Notes: generated from the sequence alone by a model not told the origin. A DNA stretch of 17,726 bases from Clostridia bacterium (GCA_030445875.1 JASUSX010000011.1:1-17726); one strand, 5' to 3'; shown: positions 8,292-14,737, numbered from the stretch's first letter. Numbers and translations are program-made.

Positions 8292-9780
8292 GTTCTTCCC
8301 TCCTATCATTTACCCGTAGCATAAATTCGGCCAGGGCATGAGCGAAAAGAATATTCTTCTCGGCGTCGGACCACTTATCGCTATCAAAAATCAGTTTGCC
8401 CGTCCGGGCGTTGACCATCTTCTTATAGGCGGCTACCGGCAGCGTTTCACCCTGAAGCATCCGGGTAATAATTTTCAGGGCAAAATCGCGGCAAACTTTA
8501 CGATCAGCTTCACTCTTACCGGCCAGGCGGCTTAAGGTTACATATAAAGAGCGGACGGCCATATCCAGGGAACGCAATTGGGAAACCCCGGCGAAAAACG
8601 TTTCCATGGTTTCGTTCCAGCAACCTTCAAGAAAGGCCAGCCGTTCCGGCGGTACGTCCTCGACCATCATGTGCACAAGTTCCTGGGCATTGTTGCGTTC
8701 CCAGCAAACGAAGTGGAAAACCAGGCCGGTATTATCCTTACGGGCCAGCTGGCTGAAAAACCGTTCCTCGCTCTGTTCTCCTGGTGTTTGCAGATTGCCA
8801 TCCTTTAGATTAGCTTCGACATTATTGAGAAGGCTGACGAAGATATTTCCTTGTTCCTTGCCGCCTACTGCCTCAGGGATTGCCCATAACCGCATCCCCG
8901 GCAAAAGGGAGCTGCTGGTTAGCTTTCTTTCCGCATGATCCCGACCGCCGGAGATATCAGCCAGGCAGGTAAGGCAGATGGGGAACGTGGTCGCCGCCCG
9001 TTCTTTGGCCAGGCCGGGAACAAAGTTAACCTTATCGTCGGTTGCGAACTTAAAGATCTTCTTTAACCCGGTGAAAGCGCTGGCAGTTTGTCCGCAAACA
9101 GCGCAAATCTGCTCCCCATCCTGCGACCCGGATCGCAATCCCGATTTGCCGGCCTTCCCCTTAGGGCTGGTACCCCTTCCCTCCAGTGATTCCTTCAGCT
9201 TGCGCTGGAAATAGGCGACAAAGGCCGGGATATCCCCCGGGTAAAGGAACAGGTCCCCGTCAGCTGCACCGAAAAGGATAATATGGGACTGCTTGAGGTC
9301 CAGGTCATCCAGCACTATATCGATTTTTTTCTCCAGGTCGGCCATAATTATATCTACCGAACCTGCCACCAGGGTGCCGGTGGCTTCATACTCCAGAAGA
9401 AGTTTGTTGCGGATCTTGAAGAAGTGACTGTCTTTATCCTGGCGCCAGTCGCCGCTCTTGCCAAGCAGGTATTCCCTATTCTTTTCCCGGCTACTTTTGG
9501 GCCGGCCCAGTTTATGCAGGGGGGTAAAACCCCAGGTGGCGGCCGAACCCACCCGGTCCCGGTAAAGATATTTCACCTTCATCGCCGGATCGGACTGGAA
9601 GTGAGCGACATCGACCCTGCTTACCCCCCGGACCACCAGCACCTCCGCCCGGGTATCGGGAATATCCAGGTAAACCCGGATTACCCGACCTTCCTTTTCC
9701 AGGGGGAATTTCAGGTAGGGTTCCAGTCCTTCCCCCTCCTCCAGATCCCCCAGGGCTCTTACAGCTTGGAGAAAACCCAT
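8269..9780 (-). CDS. cas8b: Cascade large subunit Cas8b (Csh1), lacking the C-terminal part
   Basis: Cas8b reads the PAM and starts R-loop formation. The 503-residue protein is the first gene of the operon. It carries a Cys4 zinc site, Cys226-x2-Cys229 (ICAVCG) and Cys269-x2-Cys272 (ICLTC), that is usual in Csh1 proteins of type I-B. A charged low-complexity linker (about 200-222) precedes it. The ATG at 9780 has AAGGCGGTG close upstream. The protein is shorter than the 600 or more residues common for Csh1, and the missing C-terminal part is encoded by the overlapping downstream gene. Sequence similarity among Cas8 proteins is low; the call rests on the zinc site, size and position next to cas7. 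Confidence 0.9.
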   Translation of the reverse strand: MGFLQAVRALGDLEEGEGLEPYLKFPLEKEGRVIRVYLDIPDTRAEVLVVRGVSRVDVAHFQSDPAMKVKYLYRDRVGSAATWGFTPLHKLGRPKSSREKNREYLLGKSGDWRQDKDSHFFKIRNKLLLEYEATGTLVAGSVDIIMADLEKKIDIVLDDLDLKQSHIILFGAADGDLFLYPGDIPAFVAYFQRKLKESLEGRGTSPKGKAGKSGLRSGSQDGEQICAVCGQTASAFTGLKKIFKFATDDKVNFVPGLAKERAATTFPICLTCLADISGGRDHAERKLTSSSLLPGMRLWAIPEAVGGKEQGNIFVSLLNNVEANLKDGNLQTPGEQSEERFFSQLARKDNTGLVFHFVCWERNNAQELVHMMVEDVPPERLAFLEGCWNETMETFFAGVSQLRSLDMAVRSLYVTLSRLAGKSEADRKVCRDFALKIITRMLQGETLPVAAYKKMVNARTGKLIFDSDKWSDAEKNILFAHALAEFMLRVNDRREEREAGVSG

Positions 9781-9800
9781 ATCATCACCGCCTTCTGTAT

Positions 9801-9823
9801 TTAATTATATAAGTATAATTACC
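9801..9823 (+). promoter_or_regulatory. Putative Cascade target site in the cas promoter
   Basis: The bases from 9804 on, ATTATATAAGTATAATTA, match the pseudo-spacer at 9933-9950 in 15 of 18 positions, with mismatches at 6, 12 and 17. Beyond that the match ends. The preceding TTA (9801-9803) would be the PAM. The first six guide bases cover the TATAAT box of the cas promoter exactly. Binding here would block RNA polymerase. The limited match predicts binding without cleavage. The region is AT-rich, so chance agreement needs testing. Confidence 0.6.
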
Positions 9824-9832
9824 TTATGCGTA
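9804..9832 (-). promoter_or_regulatory. cas operon promoter
   Basis: On the minus strand a perfect TATAAT lies at 9809-9804. At a 17-base spacing the -35 is TACGCA (9832-9827), which is weak. Transcription would start near 9797 and give a leader of about 17 bases with the cas8b ribosome binding site. A good TTGACA lies at 9862-9857, but the hexamer 17 bases on is only TACTTT (9839-9834), so a second upstream start is possible. The weak -35 suggests moderate strength. The -10 lies inside the site matched by the crRNA-like element. Confidence 0.65.
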
Positions 9833-9866
9833 TAAAGTACCATGGCCTTCTTTTTTTGTCAAGGGG

Positions 9867-9895
9867 TTTACTAATACTATTTTGCTGGATAAAAT
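9867..9895 (+). promoter_or_regulatory. Promoter for the crRNA-like RNA
   Basis: TTTACT (9867-9872), exactly 17 bases, then TAAAAT (9890-9895). Transcription would start about seven bases on, near 9902-9903, which is the first base of the degenerate repeat. It diverges from the cas promoter. Confidence 0.65.
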
Positions 9896-9902
9896 AAAAT
9901 AT

Positions 9903-9981
9903 GCCACCAGGATTCCTATTAGGGATTGAAACATTATTTAAGTCTAATGAGAAAAATAGCCTACCTATAAGGAATATATCT
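9903..9981 (+). ncRNA. CreR/CreA-like crRNA gene (degenerate mini-CRISPR)
   Basis: The bases 9903-9932 align without gaps to the array repeat (minus-strand sense) at 24 of 30 positions, and the last 12 bases, ending GGGATTGAAAC, are identical. A second, weaker copy at 9952-9981 keeps AGCCTACCTAT and AAGGAAT but has lost the handle. Between them lie 19 bases (25 up to the conserved core). Both copies keep the CCT/AGG pair around a changed loop base, as needed for Cas6. Cutting at both would free about 49 bases (9925-9973). From memory, crRNA-like RNAs beside cas8 in Haloarcula I-B (CreA, CreR) share this layout and use Cascade as a repressor. Here the guide matches the cas promoter. A dead repeat remnant is the alternative. 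Confidence 0.7.
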
Positions 9982-10009
9982 CCCTGCGGCGGTATGACCA
10001 AGACGACCG

Positions 10010-10030
10010 GCTACCATTTTTCTTGGTAGC
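10010..10030 (+). other. Short hairpin after the crRNA-like gene
   Basis: GCTACCA (10010-10016) pairs with TGGTAGC (10024-10030) across a seven-base T-rich loop. It could end the divergent RNA, but no T-run follows on either strand, so an intrinsic terminator is doubtful. Confidence 0.4.
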
Positions 10031-10224
10031 TGATTACTAGCCTTTGTCGTTTATCTTACCCATGTGATACTTCGCCACCAGGGTAAAAGTTTCCTGCGCT
10101 TTCGTCAGAATTAACCAAAAATATCTCGCAGGGAACGGTAGGGAAATGGATTTGGGCCAGTTATTTTTCGTCAGCGTCAATTGGAGGTATATAGCTGGCA
10201 AATTAGGTAGCGTACATATATTAA
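10031..10224. other. Intergenic stretch with no gene seen
   Basis: About 190 bases between the hairpin and the tatD terminator. I see no start codon with a ribosome binding site on either strand. TTTCGTCAG occurs twice (10100-10108 and 10166-10174). No tRNA or other known RNA is visible. Confidence 0.5.
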
Positions 10225-10258
10225 AGACCCGCGGTGCTATAAGCAAAACCGCGGGTCT
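10225..10258 (-). terminator. Intrinsic terminator of metG-tatD
   Basis: AGACCCGCGGT (10225-10235) pairs perfectly with ACCGCGGGTCT (10248-10258) across a 12-base loop. On the minus strand it begins five bases after the tatD stop and is followed by TTTAATATAT. The stem is strong and the T-run short. Confidence 0.85.
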
Positions 10259-10262
10259 GATA

Positions 10263-11030
10263 TTAAATCCCAAACAGCCTTCTTGCATTAGCCGCCGTGG
10301 CGGCGGCGATATCTTCCGGGGCCAGGCCGCGGGCGGCGGCGATGGCCGCAGCCACCAGGCCCACATAAGCAGGTTCGTTACGCCGGCCGCGGTGGGGCTC
10401 CGGGGTGAGGTAGGGGCAGTCTGTCTCAATGAGCAGCCGCTCCAGGGGCACCCGGACAGCTATCTCCCTGAGCTTGCTGGCGTTTTTGAAGGTCACCGGC
10501 CCGGCAAAGGAGATATAAAAGCCCAGGTCCAGGCACTGCCGGGCCATCTCCCAGCTGCCGGAGAAACAGTGGAGGACGCCGCCGGCCGGCAGGGGGCCGG
10601 CCTTTTTCAAAATGCGTAAAGTGTCGCCGTGGGCGTCGCGGTCGTGGATAATCACCGGCAGGCGTAAAGTGCGGGCCAGGTCCAGGTGCCAGCGGAAGAC
10701 CTCTTCCTGGCGCTGCCGTGGGGAGAGGTTGCGGTAGTAGTCCAGGCCCGTCTCGCCAATGGCCACCACCCGGCCGTCCCCGGCCAGGCCGCGGATGGTG
10801 GCCCCGGCCTCATCGTCAAAGGTTACGGCGTCGTGGGGATGAACGGCCACGGCGGCATAGATGAAGGGCCAGGCGTGGGCCTGCTCCACCGCCCGCCGGG
10901 AGGAGGGCACGTCGTAGCCGACGTTGATGACTGCCGTGACGCCGGCCTCCTGCAGGCGCGCCAGGACCGCCGGCAGGTCGCCGGCCAAGTCCGGGTCATT
11001 CAAGTGGGTGTGGGAATCGATAAGTATCAT
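10263..11030 (-). CDS. tatD: TatD family deoxyribonuclease/hydrolase
   Basis: TatD proteins are metal-dependent nucleases of the amidohydrolase fold, active on DNA ends and linked to DNA repair and turnover. The 255-residue protein is full length, and all the metal ligands are visible: His7 and His9 (DSHTHL), Glu93 (IGETGLDYY), His129 (VIIHDRD), His154 (LHCFSGS) and Asp204 (IETDCPYLTP). The ATG overlaps the metG stop as ATGA, so it is coupled to metG. The same metG-tatD pair occurs in Bacillus (metS-yabD). It is the last gene of its unit and is followed by a strong terminator. Confidence 0.96.
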   Translation of the reverse strand: MILIDSHTHLNDPDLAGDLPAVLARLQEAGVTAVINVGYDVPSSRRAVEQAHAWPFIYAAVAVHPHDAVTFDDEAGATIRGLAGDGRVVAIGETGLDYYRNLSPRQRQEEVFRWHLDLARTLRLPVIIHDRDAHGDTLRILKKAGPLPAGGVLHCFSGSWEMARQCLDLGFYISFAGPVTFKNASKLREIAVRVPLERLLIETDCPYLTPEPHRGRRNEPAYVGLVAAAIAAARGLAPEDIAAATAANARRLFGI

Positions 11031-12988
11031 CTCACCTGGGCACCGTCCTGCACAGCCCGCTCCGGCGTTACCAGGCTTAAGGTCTCGCCGTCTACAGCCG
11101 CCAGGACCATACCCTGGGAGACAATGCCCCGCAGTTTGGCCGGCTTCAGGTTGGCGACGATGACCACCTTCTTGCCCACCAGCTCTTCCGGCTGGTAGTA
11201 GCGGGCGATGCCGGCCACGACGGTACGCCGTTCGTCGCCCACTTTAACCTCGAGTTTCAGCAGTTTATCAGCATTGGCCACCTTCTCCGCGGCCAGAACT
11301 TCGGCTACCCGCAAGTTGATACGGGCGAATTCGTCGATAGTTATTTCCTCAACCGTTGCTTCCTTCCGGTCTGCCGCCGGGGTTGCCTTTTCTGCAGTCG
11401 GCGCCGCCGGAGTTTCTGCTACTGTCACCGGTTCTTCTCCTTCCTGTGCGTTAGTTTCAATGCGTGGGAAGAGGGGCTCCCCCCGTCGCACCCTGGTCCC
11501 TGCCGGGAGCCCACCCCAGCCAGCCAGGCTCTCCCAGCTCAGGGCCGCCGGGGTATCCTGCAGGCCCAGTTGCTCCCAGACCCGGGCCGGAACGCCGGGC
11601 ATGAAGGGGCCTACCATAATGGTCACCTGGCGGATGGTTTCCGCCAGGTTGTACAGGACCGTCTGCAGGCGTTGTTTCTTAGCCGGGTCTTTAGCCAGGG
11701 CCCAGGGGGCCGTCTCTTCGATGTATTTGTTGGCGCGGTTGACCAGGCGCCAGATGGCGGCCAGGGCGCGGGCAAATTCAAAATTGCCCAGGGCCGCGTC
11801 CACCTCCCCTGGTACCTCCGCAGCTATGGCTTTTAGTTCTTCATCCAGGGGCTCTGAGGCAGCGGGCGCGTCAATCACCCCGCCGTTAAACCTCTCGATC
11901 ATGGCCATGGTGCGGCTCAAAAGGTTACCAAAGTCATTGGCCAGGTCGGTGTTGTAGCGGTTGATTAAAGCGTCCTCACTGTAATAGCCGTCGGCACCGT
12001 AGGGCATCTCCCGCAGCAGGAAATAGCGGATGGCGTCGGCGCCGTAGCGGTCGATGAGGACCATGGGGTCGACGACATTGCCCTTTGATTTGGACATCTT
12101 GCCGCCGTCCACCAGCAGCCAGCCGTGGCCGAATACCTGGCGCGGCGGCTCAATGCCGGCGGCCATGAGGATGATGGGCCAGATGATGGTATGGAAGCGG
12201 ACGATGTCCTTGCCTACCAGGTGTACAGCTGCCGGCCAGTACTTGCGGAAGAGGTGGTCATCAGCAGCACCGTACCCCAGGGCGGAGATATAGTTGGTCA
12301 GGGCGTCAAACCAGACGTAGATGACATGGCGGGGGTCCATGGGCACCGGGATGCCCCAGTCAAAGGTAGTCCGGGAAATACAAAGATCCTCCAGGCCGCC
12401 CTCGATGAAGCTGATCATCTCATTGCGCCGGGTAACCGGCAGGATAAAATCGGGGTGGTCTTTAATGTACTGCAGCAGCCGTTCAGCGTACTTACTCAGG
12501 CGGAAAAAGTAACTCTCTTCCTTAACCAGCTCTACTGGCCGGCCGCAGTCGGGGCAATTGCCGTCCACCAGCTGGCGTTCCGTCCAGAAGGTTTCGCAGG
12601 GGGTACAATACCAGCCCTCGTAAGTAGACTTATAGATATCCCCCTGGTCGTAGATCCTTTGCAGCAGTTCCTGGACCACCCGCATATGGCGGGGTTCGGT
12701 GGTGCGAATGAAGTCGTTATAAGAAATATTAAGCCGGCGCCAGAGTTCCTGGAAGGTAGCCACAATGCGGTCGACGTACGCCAGGGGCTGTAGCCCGGCC
12801 TCCCGGGCCTTGCGCTGGATTTTCTGGCCGTGCTCATCCGAGCCGGTCAGGAAATAAACGTCGTAACCCCGCAGGCGCTTGTAGCGGGCCAGGGTGTCGG
12901 CCATGGTGGTGGTCAGGGCGTGGCCGATGTGCAGTTTATCGCTGGGGTAGTAGATAGGGGTGGTGACATAAAAAACCTTTTCCCCCAT
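11027..12988 (-). CDS. metG: Methionyl-tRNA synthetase
   Basis: MetG charges tRNA-Met and initiator tRNA with methionine in the cytoplasm. With the ATG at 12988 it has 653 residues. The class I signatures are HIGH at 20-23 (KLHIGHA) and KMSKS at 297-301. The zinc knuckle has Cys128-x2-Cys131 and Cys145-x2-Cys148. A Pro/Ala/Glu-rich linker at about 505-545 leads to the C-terminal Trbp111-like tRNA-binding domain (about 550-653), typical of dimeric Firmicute and Thermus enzymes. An upstream in-frame TTG at 13012 would add eight residues, but the protein would then start inside the expected leader with no homologous start. Its promoter gives a short leader, so a T-box is not present. Confidence 0.98.
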   Translation of the reverse strand: MGEKVFYVTTPIYYPSDKLHIGHALTTTMADTLARYKRLRGYDVYFLTGSDEHGQKIQRKAREAGLQPLAYVDRIVATFQELWRRLNISYNDFIRTTEPRHMRVVQELLQRIYDQGDIYKSTYEGWYCTPCETFWTERQLVDGNCPDCGRPVELVKEESYFFRLSKYAERLLQYIKDHPDFILPVTRRNEMISFIEGGLEDLCISRTTFDWGIPVPMDPRHVIYVWFDALTNYISALGYGAADDHLFRKYWPAAVHLVGKDIVRFHTIIWPIILMAAGIEPPRQVFGHGWLLVDGGKMSKSKGNVVDPMVLIDRYGADAIRYFLLREMPYGADGYYSEDALINRYNTDLANDFGNLLSRTMAMIERFNGGVIDAPAASEPLDEELKAIAAEVPGEVDAALGNFEFARALAAIWRLVNRANKYIEETAPWALAKDPAKKQRLQTVLYNLAETIRQVTIMVGPFMPGVPARVWEQLGLQDTPAALSWESLAGWGGLPAGTRVRRGEPLFPRIETNAQEGEEPVTVAETPAAPTAEKATPAADRKEATVEEITIDEFARINLRVAEVLAAEKVANADKLLKLEVKVGDERRTVVAGIARYYQPEELVGKKVVIVANLKPAKLRGIVSQGMVLAAVDGETLSLVTPERAVQDGAQVR

Positions 12989-13022
12989 AATCCAGGTCGC
13001 CCCTTTCGGCAAATTCAGGAGT

Positions 13023-13052
13023 ATTATATTAAAAAAAGGAGCAAGCTGTCAA
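13023..13052 (-). promoter_or_regulatory. metG-tatD promoter
   Basis: On the minus strand TTGACA (13052-13047) is followed by 18 bases and TATAAT (13028-13023), both perfect consensus. Transcription would start near 13016, about 28 bases before the metG ATG. It diverges from the abrB promoter. Confidence 0.85.
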
Positions 13053-13101
13053 GTTTTGGCTATAATGGCGCCGGAAGGCTATTTTTTTGTCCAAAATATG
13101 G

Positions 13102-13130
13102 TTGACTTTTACTGGAAACCTTGGTATCAT
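13102..13130 (+). promoter_or_regulatory. abrB promoter
   Basis: TTGACT (13102-13107), 17 bases, TATCAT (13125-13130). The start would be near 13137, about 38 bases before the abrB TTG. The -35 elements of this promoter and of the metG promoter are only 49 bases apart, so one bound regulator could affect both. Confidence 0.8.
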
Positions 13131-13174
13131 ATAGCCAGGTTGTCGAAACGTGTTGAAATAAGGAGGGGAGAGAC

Positions 13175-13432
13175 TTGATTAAATCAACAGGCGTAGTACG
13201 TAAAGTGGACGAGCTGGGCCGGGTAGTCATTCCCATCGAGCTGCGACGTACCCTGGGTATCGATGAAAAGGACGCCCTGGAGATTTACGTCGACCATGAG
13301 AAGATTATCCTGAAAAAGTACGAGCCGGGCTGCGTTTTCTGTGGTAATGCCGAGGATATCGTCAATTTCCAGGGTAAAAACGTCTGCCGCTCCTGCCTGG
13401 AAGCCATGACCCACCACGCCCAGGCGGTTTAG
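13175..13432 (+). CDS. abrB: AbrB family transition-state regulator
   Basis: AbrB-type proteins are dimeric swapped-hairpin DNA-binding regulators of stationary-phase and sporulation genes. The first 50 residues (KSTGVVRKVDELGRVVIPIE and on to the YVDHEKIILKKY strand) are nearly the Bacillus AbrB DNA-binding domain. The C-terminal part differs: instead of the Bacillus tail it has CVFCGN at 54-59 and CRSC at 72-75, a likely Cys4 zinc ribbon, which I recall in other clostridial members. It starts with TTG after AGGAGGGG (seven to eight bases). It is monocistronic, with its own promoter and terminator, and divergent from metG as in Bacillus. Confidence 0.93.
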   Translation: MIKSTGVVRKVDELGRVVIPIELRRTLGIDEKDALEIYVDHEKIILKKYEPGCVFCGNAEDIVNFQGKNVCRSCLEAMTHHAQAV

Positions 13433-13492
13433 GTAAGGAAAGTTGCGATCAAGGGAAGAAACATACTTAAAAGCAAAGTGGGATGAGTAATC

Positions 13493-13513
13493 AGGCGCCT
13501 GCAGGCGCCTTTT
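13493..13513 (+). terminator. Intrinsic terminator of abrB
   Basis: AGGCGCCTGCAGGCGCCT (13493-13510) is a perfect 18-base palindrome, followed by TTT. A weaker CGGCC/GGCCG hairpin at 13521-13537 follows. Both lie between convergent abrB and rsmI. The minus strand has no T-run after the palindrome, so the rsmI unit may end less sharply. Confidence 0.75.
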
Positions 13514-13566
13514 CCTATTGCGGCCGTTTTTTGGCCGGCTAAATCAGGAACCGGCGTAGCCAGTCC

Positions 13567-14427
13567 CTACGGCGATTCCGACTTCCGGCTTCCTGCCTCC
13601 GACCTCCGTTCCAAGCAGGCGCGGTAGATCTCCCGGCGGGGCTGGCTGTACCGCCGCGCCACCCGGGCCAGGGCCTCTTTCCGCTCGAGGCCGGCCGCTT
13701 CCAGCTCGGCCACTTCCGCTGCCGCCCGCACCGGGTCGTATGCCGGCCGGGGCGCCGGGCCGGCGCCGGCTACCACCAGGGTGATTTCGCCCCGGGGCGG
13801 GTGGGCCTGAAAATACTCCCTGGCCTCCGTTAGGGTCCCCCGCCAGATGGTCTCAAACTTCTTGGTCAGTTCCCGGCCTATGGCCACCCGGCGTTCCCCC
13901 AGGCTGGCTGCCAGGTCGGCCAGGGTGGCTTCCAGGCGGTGGGGGGCTTCGTAGAAAACCAGGGTGCGTTCCTCCGCCGCTAAAGCTGCCAGGCGTTCCC
14001 GCCGCTCCCGGCCGGACCGGGGCAAGAAGCCCTCGAAGGCGAAGCGGCCGGCAGGCAGGCCGGAGGCCACCAGGGCGCTCAGGGCGGCGTTGGCCCCGGG
14101 AATGGGAACTACAGTGATGCCGGCGGCCACCGCCTGCCGCACCAGATCTTCCCCCGGGTCGCTGATCCCCGGCAGGCCGGCGTCGGAAACCAGGGCGACT
14201 TCCCGGCCTTCCTGGAGGAGCCTTAACAGGTACGGGGTTTTGCTGGCCTGGTTGTGGCGGTGGTAGCTGGTCAGGGTCGTGTGCAGGTCGTAGTGGGCCA
14301 GGAGTTCCCGGGTACGCCGGGTATCCTCAGCGGCAATCATATCGACTGACCTTAAAACCCTTAAGGCCCGCAAGGTGATATCCTCCAGGTTGCCAATAGG
14401 AGTGGCTACCAGGTAGAGGTTAGCCAT
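13567..14427 (-). CDS. rsmI: 16S rRNA (cytidine1402-2'-O)-methyltransferase RsmI
   Basis: RsmI adds the 2'-O-methyl of C1402 in the ribosomal P site with S-adenosylmethionine. The 286-residue protein has the tetrapyrrole-methylase fold with its usual marks: VATPIGNLEDIT near residue 7, AEDTRR near 34, VSDAGLPGISDPG near 99-111, PGANAALSALVASG near 129, FEGFLP near 150, and FYEAPHR and GRELTKKFE beyond. The ATG is eight bases inside the end of yabA, and a hairpin covers its ribosome binding site. The last twelve residues (RRSEAGSRKSES) are encoded by a heptamer repeat and are probably not conserved. Bacillus has yabB and yazA between yabA and rsmI; here they are absent. Confidence 0.96.
   Translation of the reverse strand: MANLYLVATPIGNLEDITLRALRVLRSVDMIAAEDTRRTRELLAHYDLHTTLTSYHRHNQASKTPYLLRLLQEGREVALVSDAGLPGISDPGEDLVRQAVAAGITVVPIPGANAALSALVASGLPAGRFAFEGFLPRSGRERRERLAALAAEERTLVFYEAPHRLEATLADLAASLGERRVAIGRELTKKFETIWRGTLTEAREYFQAHPPRGEITLVVAGAGPAPRPAYDPVRAAAEVAELEAAGLERKEALARVARRYSQPRREIYRACLERRSEAGSRKSESP
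13573..13607. repeat. Five tandem heptamers at the 3' end of rsmI
   Basis: On the minus strand: GGAGGTC, GGAGGCA, GGAAGCC, GGAAGTC, GGAATCG. It lies within the last codons of rsmI and resembles the purine-rich heptamers at 7809-7843 in length and base use. Confidence 0.65.
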
Positions 14428-14737
14428 GGGGTTTCAACCCCTTCTTTTCCAGGAAGCTCTGGCAAAAGAGGCAGCCCTCGTTGCCCCGGACCCGGGCGAA
14501 CTGGGGCGGGCAGACATGGAAGCCCTCTTCATAAAAGTGCAAAAGCTGCTCGTGGCCCCCGGACCCGCTCTGGTCGACCAGGATAATATTCCGCAGGCGC
14601 TGGTTTTCCTCTTCCAGTTCCCGTACCATCCCCCGCAGGCGGCGTACCTCTTTGACCACCTCGGCCAGGCGCCCCTCCAGCCCGGCCAGAACACCGGCCA
14701 GGGGGCCACCCGGCCCCTCGGGAAGATTAATGCTCAT
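14420..14737 (-). CDS. yabA: Replication initiation control protein YabA
   Basis: YabA restrains DnaA by bridging it to the sliding clamp DnaN. The 105-residue protein (ATG 14737) has a long N-terminal coiled coil (about 14-50, rich in Leu, Glu and Arg) that tetramerises. After a glycine-rich hinge comes the C-terminal zinc domain with ligands His74, Cys76 (GFHVCP), Cys89 and Cys92 (CLFC). The ATG at 14737 is chosen over a GTG at 14755 because AGGAG lies eight bases before it, and the start then fits family length. It overlaps the end of ricT by 11 bases and the start of rsmI by eight. Confidence 0.93.
   Translation of the reverse strand: MSINLPEGPGGPLAGVLAGLEGRLAEVVKEVRRLRGMVRELEEENQRLRNIILVDQSGSGGHEQLLHFYEEGFHVCPPQFARVRGNEGCLFCQSFLEKKGLKPHG
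14428..14441 (-). promoter_or_regulatory. Hairpin over the rsmI ribosome binding site
   Basis: On the minus strand GGGGTTGAAACCCC stands directly before the rsmI ATG. It can fold into five base pairs with a TGAA loop and would hide the AAGGGG that serves as ribosome binding site. Ribosomes ending yabA would open it, so rsmI translation would depend on yabA translation. Confidence 0.5.

Noticed and set aside
9819-10001. 60-residue minus-strand frame upstream of cas8b
   Set aside because: It starts with TTG without a ribosome binding site and overlaps both promoters and the mini-CRISPR; no family is recognisable.
10010-10030. Terminator for the crRNA-like RNA
   Set aside because: Seven-base stem but no T-run on either strand; kept only as a hairpin.
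10174-10202. A third, opposite-facing repeat-like block (GTCAAT at one end, TAGCTGGCAA at the other)
   Set aside because: Only about 18 matches with a gap needed, and the middle of the repeat is lost; too weak to separate from chance.
10037-10429. 130-residue minus-strand frame overlapping the end of tatD, considered as a CreT-like toxin
   Set aside because: It is mostly a shadow of tatD and crosses its terminator. The region beyond has no start codon with a ribosome binding site.
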